A stretch of DNA of 64,000 bases from the NCBI GenBank assembly GCA_023055425.1, contig JALGPY010000009.1:18107775-18171774 (forward strand), given 5' to 3'. The number at the start of each line of letters is the position of its first letter. The stretch's first letter is position 1. Source of the stretch: Linanthus parryae (lineage: Eukaryota; Streptophyta; Magnoliopsida; Ericales; Polemoniaceae). Below are positions 11,755 to 22,499 of the stretch, one piece after another. The position numbers were made by a program, and so were the translations under genes. The notes beneath the pieces were generated by a model. It made no database searches and was not told the DNA's origin. It saw nothing but the letters and a program-made list of their open reading frames with translations.

Positions 11755-13170
11755 GTTTCCTTTCTGTCTCTCCGTTAGCTGCTGTGCTAACTGCCCTACT
11801 TGTACCTCTAAAGCACGCAGTGACGTTTTGGTCGTCTACATGTCGGCTGTCAGGGCATCCATATGTGCGAACCGGGTCTCCATGGTCTGAAACATGGACT
11901 CGATCTTCTTCATCTGGGCGTCGTACTGCTGTGCAGATGGGCCCGGCTGAACCTGCTGATTCGGTGCAGCCTGCTGGGCTGGTGGCCTGTGCTGGAATCC
12001 CGGTGCATAAACTGCAGAGTTCGGGTTTCCGTACCGGAACCCGGGATGGTCTCTCGTACCCGGCCGGTACCGGCTCGGGTCTCACTGCTGTTGTACGTAA
12101 TTGGTGTTTTCGAATCTGATCTCCTCTATGGCCGCGTCCAAATCAGGTTCTCCGACTGCTGCAACAGGCTTCTTATCCGAGTAGACTTTCTTGATCAAGT
12201 CATGAACAATCTTGGCCAGGTTGTCTATCCGGTCATCTTCTGTTGGTTCGGCTCTAGCCATCATCCTGCGATCATCAAACAGTCGGGTGTCCTGCTTGGC
12301 TAACTGCTTCATCAGGTCATATGCACCATCTTTGTCCACATGATACAGGAAGTTTCCCCCGGCTTCTCTGTCGATCCTGTCAGCACTCTCCCTGTCTAGG
12401 GCGTGGTAGAATACCTGCAGGATCTTCGCATCGCCAAAACCGTGGTTTGGGCATCTTTTCACCAATCTCATCAATCTGTCCCATGCGTCTACCACCGTCT
12501 TCCCCATCTTCTTCTTGAATGAAAGAATGTCGCTCTGCAACTGAATCACTCGGGAAGCGGGATAAAACTTTGCCAGAAAATCTGCGACACACCCCTCCCA
12601 TGTAGTGATGGATCTGGGTGGTCGTGATTCGAGCCAGTCCTTGGCTACTCCGAATAGGCAATATGGGAATAGGATTAACATAAGTGCCTCTACGTCTACC
12701 CCCTTGTATCGGACCTTGTTGCAGTAATCCTCGAATTTTCCGATAAAATCGTTCGGGTCTTCGTCGGCCTTGCCGTAAAACGGGCAGAGGGTCTGCACCG
12801 TCTGGATGGTGGAGGGTTTGATGTCGAAGTGTTCTGCGGTGATCTCGGGCACCACAATAGCTCGCTCATGCCCCCCGGTGGGGACTTCAAAATTCTCCAC
12901 CAATGCTTTTCCAGACCGGTTATAAGTTCTCTGGTTGCTTCGGGCAGCCAGACCTGCTGTGACTAGCTCTTCGATGTACCGAGCCATCTGGGCTGGGGTA
13001 CGCGTCTCTCGTTCCTCCCCACCGGTTGCAGGGAGCTCGGGATTGTCTCTCGGATTGCCTGCCATTCTGCTTTCTCGGTTTTTGCGGTTCTGTTCGGTGT
13101 ACAGCTTTTCTGGATTGTCGAGTGGAGGTACCAAATCGCGAGGCAATCTGGGCATCAACTGAACAGTCAT
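11755..13170 (-). pseudogene. Athila-like gag (capsid), interrupted by two stops
   Basis: The start is ATG at 13168-13170, about 130 bp inside the primer site. The first 362 codons to the TGA at 12082-12084 include the plant retrotransposon gag domain with LFPYCLFGVAKDWLESRPPR, WEGCVADFLAKFYP and ILSFKKKMGKTVVDAWDRL. After the stop the same frame continues through a Pro/Gln-rich stretch and a helical segment (LEVQVGQLAQQLTERQKG) into the protease linker, with a second stop at 11836-11838. Confidence 0.88.
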
Positions 13171-13274
13171 GAAAGACGCAGATTCAAAAAGCAGTGAGAT
13201 AAAAGAAAAATAACGAAACTGAAAAATAAAAACTCCGAAAACTAATTCTGATAACTAAATTAACCCTAAAAAGG

Positions 13275-13291
13275 TCCCGGCAATGGCGCCA
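13275..13291 (-). other. Athila-like primer binding site (tRNA-Asp type)
   Basis: The minus strand reads TGGCGCCATTGCCGGGA seven bases downstream of the 5' LTR. It is complementary to the 3' end of plant tRNA-Asp with one mismatch. Confidence 0.85.
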
Positions 13292-13297
13292 AAAACT

Positions 13298-13704
13298 TGA
13301 TGCGCAATTTAGCGTGCTGTTCGCAAGTATACAAATATTGTAATACCGGGTGTGATTAAACTCGGGTGATCGTTCCCACGAGGACTATTTTGGGTTTTTC
13401 GAGAAATCAGTTTTAATTTGCAGAGTGTAAAAGGAGGAGTAGTTTAGGATTGTGATTAACTATAAACTAAGAATAAACAAAATAAAACGCAAATATTTTT
13501 TTGTGACGTTTTTCTGAAAATCTTGAAAATTGTAAATCTAGGGTTTGGAATACTAGGTCCCGGGATCCCCTAGGGTTTCTTCAGAATTATGTTCTTTGGT
13601 TTGATATGAAAACACTCAGCAGTTTTAATTACCCGTGCTACGTACCGATTGTGCGGTAACCTTTCAGATTCCACACACTGTCCCGTTCCTGCAGACTTTC
13701 GGGT
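13298..13704 (-). repeat. Athila-like 5' LTR, truncated to about 407 bp
   Basis: It matches the first 350-400 bp of the left LTR nearly base for base, including TGATGCGC, CCCGGGATCCCCTAG and GACTTTCGGGTT. The match then stops abruptly in Copia gag coding sequence. About 1.96 kb of the LTR is gone. Confidence 0.93.
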
Positions 13705-14004
13705 TGCTAAAGGTTTCTCATACATCTGTGAGAGAGCATCCATCAAACCCTTCGTCGTCGTTTCTTTCGACACATTGAATAGAACTGACGATGCGAGACT
13801 CAATCTCACAAGTCCTAGAGCTTTTCTGTCCGGAATCTTCCACTTTTCGTCTGTAATTTCGCTTGGTTTCTTCTCAACTCCGTCCAACGGCAAGTACAAG
13901 TCCTTTAAATACAAATAATCTTCTATCTGCATCTTCCATAAGTTGAAATTCCTCCCGTCGAATTTCTCAATCTTGAATCTTCCGTCGTCCGCCATCACTC
14001 CCAT
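13705..14004 (-). pseudogene. Copia gag N-terminal fragment
   Basis: It starts with ATG at 14002-14004 and reads FKIEKFDGRNFNLWKMQIEDYL, then MDALSQMYEKPLA, the standard beginning of plant Copia gag. After about 100 residues it runs into LTR sequence of the nested element, so everything downstream in Copia gag-pol up to the RT end is deleted. Confidence 0.92.
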
Positions 14005-14540
14005 TCAAACCGTGCAGAATCTCAACAAACAGACCTGACCAACAGATCCGGAACGTCCAAAAACCCCTAGTTTGACTCCTGTTTCAAGTCAATCGGATTC
14101 TTGAGTGCTGAGAACGTCCAAAACAATCTTTGGACCAAACAGGGACAATCTGGAGTACTGTTTTGCCACAGCCGTGAAGCACTAGATTGCTTCTCTGTGA
14201 GCAGCAAACTTTACAGCAGCCACTACGTGTTTTTGTTCCTCACGTGCACAAGCCCAATCAATTTTTCCTTTTGTTGGTCATTAACCTCAGTAGCAAACCA
14301 AACTTTGGGGGATCCTTTTCACACCGGCGAAAAGAGCTCACCACCCAGTAGACAATTAAAGCACTAGTAGCTATAATCTACTCAGACCTTATTAATTAAT
14401 ATAGTTTCCTCAATCTGATTTTGGGAGGCACTTCAGCAACTCCTTGCCGCCAAAAAAAAAAAAAAAAAAAAAGCTAGTACACGTCTTCTTGCGAGCCAAC
14501 CACACTGCCGCGTAGCTCCGATTCTCTGCACCGAGACGTG

Positions 14541-14552
14541 GCTCTGATACTA
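14541..14552 (-). other. Copia primer binding site (initiator tRNA-Met type)
   Basis: The minus strand reads TAGTATCAGAGC directly inside the 5' LTR, differing by one base from the usual TGGTATCAGAGC. Confidence 0.85.
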
Positions 14553-14554
14553 GT

Positions 14555-14849
14555 TGTTAGGATCGTCTCTGGAACAATTCGACAACGCAACGAAAAGCAA
14601 AACGAAATTAAACCACGAACAAGAACACAACGATTTACATGGTTCACCAGATTTTCTACATCCACGGTCCACACTCACTTCACTATAATGAACGAATGAA
14701 AAGTACAGAAGATCTCTCAGCCTCTCTCTGTGTGATGTGATACCCTAAGTCTAGAGCTATGTTAATTTATATAGAGATAGTGATACATAAAATTGCTTGT
14801 AAGTCCCTCTACTTTAGACTAGGTTACAAAACAGTCTTCACACTTAACA
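14555..14849 (-). repeat. Copia 5' LTR
   Basis: This 295-bp copy has TGTTAG/TAACA ends and pairs with 43-337. It is followed by target duplication CCTTG at 14850-14854. Confidence 0.93.
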
Positions 14850-15288
14850 CCTTGTACCATGGCCTTAGAGAACACAATGAGGAGAACCAATTAATCGCTG
14901 GGCAACTGATAGCAATTACTACAATGATTTAAGCCATCTTACCTCAAACAACAATTATGGCAAAAAAATAAGCATGTTTCATGGAATGAAATCAGCATGT
15001 TTGTTGTTAACAAAGAGTAACAAAAAGGGGAATATTGAGAAAAGATGAACAACTGAAGGTTGAATATGCTAGAAAGACCATACCCTTCTCCATCACTACT
15101 TATTAAAACATAAAGCAGGTCCAACTAAATCAACACATGCAAACATGATTACAGACTCCTTATTTAGATTAGAGATTGATAAAATTATATTCAACAATAT
15201 TATTCATGCCAAAATAGTTTATACGCTACAATGATTAGATTTCACAACGAGGAAATAGTAAAAGATTGGAAAAGCAAAATAGACTGAC

Positions 15289-15343
15289 CTGGTACATTCA
15301 TCGATGCTAGCAGAAGTGGTGGTTGACTACCGAACCAGTACAT
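15289..15343 (-). CDS. Possible first coding exon of an interrupted host gene
   Basis: From ATG at 15341-15343 (minus strand) there are 18 codons beginning MYWFGSQPPLLLAS and ending at a good donor, CAG|GTCAGT. Upstream is a leader-like stretch with ACCCTAAC. Downstream on this strand, the Copia insertion lies only about 440 bp away, so later exons, if real, would be beyond position 1. I do not recognise the peptide, and a usable acceptor keeping the frame open was not found, so this is weak. Confidence 0.25.
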
Positions 15344-17708
15344 CAAGAAGAAACCGATATTGAATAAGTAACTGTACCAGGTGAGCCGTTACTGAAACCT
15401 GAGACCGAACCCTAACCCCATAGAGAGATTCAGAATAGGTGTGAAACAAGAGAGTCCTATTGTGTATGAGGAAGACGATTAAAAATCTTGTTATATCAAT
15501 GAGAGTTCAGATGCGGTGTAATAAAAGGACTCTTTTTTATCCAACGTCTGTAAGGGCTCTTTTCTTATTATGTTTTTAATCGGTTTTTTAATAATTAAAT
15601 TAAGAATCGATGGTAGCCTAAGTATTGTAAAAAATATTAGTGTAAAAAACACATTTGTAAACTTTTAAATAGTAGAGATAGAGATATATAAACAAATCAA
15701 CAGCAAAACAATTGTAGTGATATAACCAAACAAGACTTAACGTATCTCCGCGGTAATTTTTTTTCAGCACATGAGACTTACTGTTGGAACAATCTCTTAC
15801 GTATATGATCAACTAATGGGACTCTACAATTTCGTTATTTTGAGAAGAATTTTTTTATTAGAAGCAACTAAGGAACTGATTCAACTAAACACCATCTACT
15901 AAGACCTTATGTCTTATCCAACTCCAGTTCAACATCCCAATACGTGGTGCTTCCCCACCACTTAGCTACTTTCACGTCATGGGCTACTTGCTCCAGTTGC
16001 TTTCTCGTCATGGGCTACTTGCTTCAGTTTGCAATGAACGACCAAGGAGTAGACCCTGCCCATCTGAAATTTAAAATTACGAAATCTAAATGTATTGATA
16101 TTTCTAGAAAACATGTAATCTTCTACATATTTTATGCAGTTTCTCAAAAAAAAACATAAACAAACATATTTTGTTTTTAGTTATCTATCTTCTTTATTAA
16201 ATGTAGAATATAATAAAGCCGAATTTTTAGATATGATTGACTCTTTTTCAGGTATTCTAATTTTTTCCTCTATCTAGAAGTCTCAAAAGATAAGTCATTT
16301 TTATCCAAAAAAAAGGATACGTCGTTTTTATTTCTGAGATAAGATTTACTCATCTACATGTTTATCTATTTTTAAAATATTTAAGATCTGAAATTAGTTT
16401 ACTGTTATAGTTTAAATAATTTATTTTCTTAAGTTGATAACTTTTAAATGCTTATTATATCAGTTGTCTTATTTGTATATCAAAAAAAAGTATTCTAATC
16501 TACTCGTGCAAAGCTTTTAACAATTTTAGAAGTTTATATTTTACTGCTAGGGATGTTCAAATTTAATTTATATGGACGAGAAGACCGTCAATGGTTGTAG
16601 ATGATATGTAATTGGTGGTAGGGAAGGGAAAGTGGAACATGATGTGTCTGGAGAGGAAGGGGCAGGGGAATGGAGTCGAGTTATCTTTTATCAATTTAGG
16701 AATGATCAACCATAAGGGTTCCTTCTTTTTTTTTTCATTGCAGTTCTAACTTCACTAAAATCTTTGTAAGGATTAACATAAAAGCTCAAAATTGCAATCT
16801 ATTTTCTCAAATTTCATGCAATGAAGTGACAAACTATTTAGGGTCTAGATGTAAGTCGTTTAGATTTTTTTTTTTTTTTAATTTAAAAGAGACCACTGTT
16901 TTTCAAAAAATATGAAGCTGATTATTTTCTTCATTTCATATTTTGTAGGTATGCATTTTCATTTTGCATAATTTTTGTTAAGCAATTCCCTTCAAGAGAT
17001 TTATTTAATTATTACAAGTTCACCAATTGTTTGTCAATTACAACACTTGAATGCCTGATTGGATGAATTTAGACCTGGCCATTGACGCAGGGGGATACCT
17101 ACCCACCCAACTAAATTATTCTTTTGGGGACTTGAGTTCAGCAAGTTTTGATTTGTCTGGGGATCAGGCCGGAATTCGGTCCTGGCCAGCAAAGGATTTG
17201 GGCGTGATTTTTGTGAATTTGAAATTTTAATTTGATTGTTATTTATACACCGAAAACAAAAACTTATTTTTGTAAGTTTACAAGTTACGTGAAAATATGT
17301 TAGGTTAAATAGTTCGATCGATTTGATGATAATTGTACATAAGGTGATATAAAATAGTTTATGATAATTATATCTTTTAATACTTAAATGTCATTTTTTT
17401 AATGAATAAAGTTATTTTTGGCACGTGGGTGGGGTTTACTTTTTCTATAAAGTTCATGGCTTAGGCTTGAGGGGTCGCCTAACCAGTGAATGGGTTGAGC
17501 TTGGGTTCATTTTATCAAATGTTTAGCTGGCTTTAGCTAGACCAGCTCAATGCAGTACTTATTGCTAGCCCTAGATGAGTTAGGAGGCTGAGGATTAAGA
17601 AAGCGGAGAAACTAATAAAAATACTCTTACGTATAATAAAAATTAAGAAGAAATAAAAATACTCTCAACTCATTTGTGATTTTTTTTTTTCTGAAACTAT
17701 TCTTAATT

Positions 17709-17758
17709 AACTTTGTTCTCCTATTTATCCCTCAAGAAAAACTTTGTTCTCCTATTTA
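17709..17758. mobile_element. Micro-insertion (12 bp) with 19-bp target duplication
   Basis: The 19-bp sequence beginning AACTTTGTTCTCC occurs at 17709-17727 and again at 17740-17758. Between them is only TCCCTCAAGAAA, which resembles the extreme 3' end of the window's LINE (CCCTC followed by A-rich tail). Confidence 0.65.
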
Positions 17759-18013
17759 AAGAAAAATAACAATAATAACCTTGTCCTCGCAGGGAAAAAA
17801 CTTTCGTAACATTTTTTTCGAGATATTTATATATTATCTTTTTCTCCATGTACATCTATTCTTATTTAGTTGGGGTTTCTATGTTACAAAAATTAGTACT
17901 CCACAAATAATTAGGAGTTCTAATCTATAACTAATTTTCTGAACGGGGCAACTCTACAATGTAGCTAAGACTGACGAAGTATTGTCATTGTATGGTTGAA
18001 GAATAAATAGACA

Positions 18014-18300
18014 TCTATATAATAAAATAGAACGGTTGACTTTAAAATGTCTTTTAGGCCATTGGATTGAATTAACCCCAGCCCTTAGTTCTCACCTATC
18101 ACCCACTTAACTACCCACTACTCAACTTCCCACTTAACTACCCACTCCTTTTATCATGATTATAAAAAAGGAATTCATTTATTGCTGATTATTTACTACA
18201 ATTATTTATGTAGATTAAAATATTTATTTTATTTATGACATTAGAATAGGTGAAAACGTGTTTTTTGGGGTAGTGCCCTCGGGCACGGGCAATCCCCTAG
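18014..18300 (+). mobile_element. Small non-autonomous Helitron
   Basis: It starts TCTATATAATAAAATAG after an A and ends CCCCTAG before a T, the Helitron pattern of insertion between A and T. A GC hairpin (GTGCCC TC GGGCAC, 18273-18286) lies 10 bp before the terminal CTAG. There is no coding capacity in 287 bp. Confidence 0.8.
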
Positions 18301-21300
18301 TGATATATAAAGGATGAAGTATGATCTTCACAGATGATCGGTTTACGAGTTTATGTCAACACCTTTATTTCTAAGTAAGGTAAGTAAATTGTAGATTTCA
18401 CTGCATCCTGTCCTTATTTTCGATGCGTGCAAGTTGTACGAAATTTGAAATTATTCTAATATTCTTTTCTCACAATTTTAAAAACAAAGTATACTTCGTG
18501 CGATGCACGAACGGTTTACTAGTTAATTATTACATCAAATTGATCAGCTCGCAGGCCGCAAACAAACCACAAAAATTAAACATTCACAACATACCTGTAG
18601 TAACCCTCATATTTATGTTGCACGTTTATGAATTGAGTGATATTTATATTTTCCAAATTGTGTGTTAAGATTAATATTTTATTAAGTATGCTAGACTTTA
18701 AAGAAAATATTTTCAAGAATGTTATGTTTGTGCCAACTTGTTAGTTAGTATTAAATTTCGAGTTACCCCAAAAATTTATGTAAATTTGTAATGTTTCCAA
18801 ACTTTATGTTTTTATGCATCAACCTCTCTATTATTGAATTTTGCATCATTTACCCAACTAAGAAGATTACATCATAAAGCTCTCTTTCATCATACAAGTG
18901 GAGTTCATTATTTTAATATCTCTATGATAGCTTGATATGAGATTATTTATCTGCATCACCAACCCCCACCATCATGTACATATCTCTCATGCTATTTCTC
19001 ATTAAGAACATTCAAGAATGCTCTTTTCTCTCTCTTCAAATACAAATCCCAGTTTTTGGTGTTTACCCTCACAAAACGCCCCCAAAACTCCATTTTCTAC
19101 CACTCAAATCATGAGAAACTCAAGTCTAAGGTTATACTATGCATTGGGAGTGTCTCTTCCTTCATCTTCCTCATGAATCCAAGCTCCTCTAATCTTCAAG
19201 AACTCAAGATTAATCTCTAATATCTCTCAAGACATATAACTAAGCACTCTTCTCTTCTTTATGTGTTCAATTGGTAGATAATTCATGTTGTTGGCATGAA
19301 ATTACTTGATCATGAGTTGCATGTGTTATTTTTTCTTTGATTTGTAACTTTTAAACTTGATATTCCTCATCTCCAAGCATGTATCATCATTTTCATGGCT
19401 AGATCATCATATTGGTACTTGAATGTTCCATATTTCACAAAACCCACATTTGAACATTCATGCATGTCATCAAAAAATAAGTTTGTTGCTAGAATCGTGT
19501 GAGAAAATGTTTTGGCTAGGGAGATGTACATGATTTAGATCTTGTGTTAGTTTAATTTCAGATTTTTGTTGAACGAGTCTTGCATGCAACAAGTTTTTCA
19601 AGTATAGAAAACCATGAAGTTCATGTTTTGAGTCTATTTTCACGAAATTGAGAAAAATAGTTAAACATTGCAGAAAATTATGAAAAAATTGCAGTATGTG
19701 TATTTGTATGTGATGTTTCAATAGTAAAAATTTCAGATCTATTGGACTTGCATTTAATTTTAATCGGCCAAAAACTAATTCTGTTTTAACACTCTGCTCA
19801 ACCCCAGACCAGTGAGGTTTTTCATACATTTCATGTACTTATTTTACTCCAATGAATAATCAATTTTGTGTATGTTGTTCCTAGGGCTGTTATTTACTTC
19901 GATTTAAAATTTCATAATTTTTTGGAATTCTATGAATATTTTATGAAATTACTCCTAAGACCGCTTTTCAGCATCTGTTTTACACCTAAAGAGCTCTGAA
20001 AGTTAATGTTTAAAAATACTTGAACGTTCTCATAATTTTTTATATTTTTGTATGTTATCAATAAACAATTTATCTATGTTATGTCAAAAATTTGGGTCTC
20101 GAATAATTATTTTGATCTACGTATGAATTTCTGAACTAATGGTAGTCATTTTTTGTTTATGAGCATAATCTAGAAGTTGTCAAGTTTCTCAATGCTAGTT
20201 TATGTAAGTTGCTTTTAGTTCATTATATGTTATATTGCTCTTATGTGCTTCATTTTACATCTCATATGCATCTACGAATATGTTTAAGGCTAGGCAAGCA
20301 TATGAATATGTGAGAAAAGTTAGTTTATTTGCATTACTAAGATTTGTGTCTTTGAGCTAATTGATTATGTGCTATGTTTGGTATGATTCTATGCTAAGTG
20401 ATTATACGTATGATTTGTAGCCTTCTTTACTATTTACATGACAATGGAGTTGATGATCATGTACCTAAAGATGATTGAATTTGCAATAAATGAATATTAA
20501 GTAAATGGCTTAAGCTCGCAAGGTGAGTTACCCTAACTCCCGAATTTTGTACCTACCCTCAAGTTTCTTACTTCATCTGTTTCTTCTCTTTCTTCCATTT
20601 TTGAGTTTTACCACTGTTCATTAGGTCGCTTTGACCCAATGATTTGATTAGCAATGCGATGCAAATTTTTTGGTAAATTTTCATGGTGTTGTACAGTAAA
20701 CTTACTCTAAGAAACCATGAAAGATTACCGAAATATTACATCGTTTTGCTATCCAAATCACCGGGTCAAAGTGACACGCCTACGGATGAAAAAAGTCAAA
20801 ACTGAAAGAAAGAGAAGAAACAAACCAAGTACAAGCTTATGTATGTTCATGTTGTCCCTATTATGTATGTATGTATGCTTATTACTCAAGTTAAATATTT
20901 ATGCCCCATGGATTCTAGCAAAAAAAGAAATGAACGTTTCATAAGATAAAACACGTTTTCAGAAAGGCCAAGGTTACCGGAGTGAAACCCCCTGTCGGGT
21001 ATAGGCAGGCTACGACCCTTTTACCGGGGCAATATAAGCAGGCAACGCGTCGCCTCACGAGCGGTCGCGATGGACATGTCCCTACGTTAAGTAATGCTAT
21101 GTCACGAAGGTTATACACGGGCCATAAGATAAGAAACTAAGCAAGCATGTTTAGGTATGTTAAGGTCTCTACGTGAGACAAAGCAAGGTTCCTACTTGGA
21201 ACAATACGATCTCTCACGACTCACTTTATGCTTTACGTTATGATTTCTTACATGTTACGTTTTATGAATGTCATGATCTTTCAAGTTTCACAAGTATATA

Positions 21301-21935
21301 TATGTATGACTATGACTTATGTTCATGACGTTCCATGGGAAAGTTAGCCCTTTTCGTTTTCCAAACTTACGGAGGGATGTAGATGTAACTCACTGAGCTA
21401 GTTGAGCTCACACTTTTCAGTTCCTCTTTTTTTCAGGTTTTAATGACACGTAAGACGCAAGAAGTAGCAAAGCGTTGAATTTGATATGTGATCACATGCT
21501 TGGTGATTCTTATGTGCTTATATCTCGAGTATATGCTAGACGTAGAGCTTTTGTGTAACTCATGTTCTTAAATTGTTTAAACATGTATATGTTATGTAAT
21601 TATGTATATATAAGACTTTGTATGAGCCATTGTATGATACCTAGAATATTTCCGAGTTATGCTTTGTGTACGTTATGAGTCGAGAGGGCTAAATGGTATT
21701 GATTTTCCAGCTTACTTTTATTTACAATTCAAATTGTTTATCAAGACAACCTCAAGTAAATTTATCAATTACGCTTCCGTAATGTTTTGCAAATACAATC
21801 TTTTGATCACGAATTTTATAATTTACTCTTTTAGCCTCTTGACGAGTCAAGGTCGCACCGGCATGTCGTTCCCTCCTCCCGTTAACGCAAAGTTTATTAA
21901 TCGCTAACCGGGGTCGGCGGGAGGGGGATGTGACA
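18301..21935 (+). repeat. Non-coding block, possible gypsy solo LTR
   Basis: I see no coding frame. The right end, CGGGGTCGGCGGGAGGGGG then TGTGACA at about 21929-21935, resembles the 3' terminus of long chromovirus LTRs, and CTCACTGAGC about 540 bp upstream fits that group. No primer site follows, so a solo LTR is possible. I could not find the left boundary or a matching target duplication. Confidence 0.35.
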
Positions 21936-22484
21936 AAACCGCATCTAAGGCCATATCCAATCACCATACAAATTTCCCATAAACATTTAAAAACCAATTT
22001 TTTTAGCGCGCTTATTCAATTTTAATTGGTTTTAGGATTACTAGGGTCAAAATGGTCCAAGAGGACCAAACAACTAAGTGGCCGAACCCCTTGGAGCCGG
22101 TCGGCCCAACCCGTGGGGTCGGCCGAACCGCCTAGGCCTTCGGCCTAGGTGGCTTGGGCGGCAAGGAAGGAGGGGCGGTCCCCCTAGGGGGGCGAACCTC
22201 ATAGTAGTTGTTACCAAAAAACTTCTTCCTTGTTTCCCAAGTCCAAAACGTTTCCAAATTGAAACTCCCTTTCGATTTGTGCCCAAAACCCTATATTCAA
22301 GATCCGAAAATTTCTCAAACTCACTAATTCATACATCCCATGTAAAAATTAGGTCTTGTTTGGTTGAATCACATTCAACATGCATCTAATATGCTTAATT
22401 TGTCGTTTTAATGCAATAATTAACAATTATAGGTGAAAAGCAACAAAATCGTAACACATAAACAACGTTATGCTTTACGACCTG
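21936..22484 (-). other. Non-coding sequence, in part the start of a Copia-type internal region
   Basis: It lies downstream (minus strand) of the primer site at 22485-22499. The stretch 22080-22200 is GC-rich (GGCCGAACC, GGGGCGGTCCCCCTAGGGGGGCG) and unlike its surroundings. No gag frame could be recognised. Confidence 0.4.
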
Positions 22485-22499
22485 TGGCTATGATACCAC
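22485..22499 (-). other. Primer binding site next to a lone LTR
   Basis: The minus strand reads TGGTATCATAGCC just inside the LTR at 22500, one base off the initiator tRNA-Met type TGGTATCAGAGCC. Confidence 0.7.

Larger units (their letters stand above)
1353..13704 (-). mobile_element. Athila-like Ty3/gypsy retrotransposon nested in the Copia element, 5' LTR truncated
   Basis: The order on the minus strand is truncated 5' LTR (13298-13704), tRNA-Asp-type primer site, gag, protease, RT, RNase H, integrase, a long non-coding stretch, a 506-codon extra 3' ORF, a purine-rich tract, and a long 3' LTR (1353-3717). The tRNA-Asp primer site, the gag/protease linker with NPRAQINAITTRSG, and an extra ORF after integrase are features of the Athila/Tat group. 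Gag-pol carries at least three in-frame stops and three frameshifts. No target duplication can be found because the right end was lost in a deletion. Confidence 0.88.
43..14849 (-). mobile_element. Ty1/Copia LTR retrotransposon, gutted, hosting a nested gypsy element
   Basis: The two ends are 295-bp direct repeats (43-337 and 14555-14849), each starting TGTTA and ending TAACA. The 5-bp duplication CCTTG lies immediately outside both ends (38-42, 14850-14854), which fixes the insertion boundaries. A primer site complementary to initiator tRNA-Met sits inside the right LTR and a purine tract (minus strand) inside the left LTR, so the element reads right to left. Only the gag N-terminus (right) and the RT/RNase H C-terminus (left) survive. 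The middle is replaced by the Athila-like element, and protease, integrase and most of RT are missing. Confidence 0.93.
14850..18013. other. AT-rich DNA right of the Copia insertion
   Basis: I find no long coding frame here. It holds a possible first exon (15289-15343, separate entry), a tandem repeat of about 34 bp at 15975-16030 (CGTCATGGGCTACTTGCT), and a 12-bp poly(A)-type micro-insertion at 17728-17739. The rest is unassigned. Confidence 0.6.

Noticed and set aside
14451..14472. Long A-run in the Copia leader as a LINE tail
   Set aside because: No flanking target duplication was found; may be slippage.
16291..16331. A fifth poly(A)-type micro-insertion (CC, eight A, GGA)
   Set aside because: The flanking 14-bp repeat has two mismatches and the insert lacks the CTC end; too weak.
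19470..19829. Minus-strand 119-codon frame in the possible solo LTR
   Set aside because: AT-rich composition, no motif, no start context; likely chance.
22078..22389. GC-rich 103-codon frame rich in Gly/Pro/Arg
   Set aside because: Low-complexity translation of a GC-rich stretch inside retroelement sequence; no homology signal.
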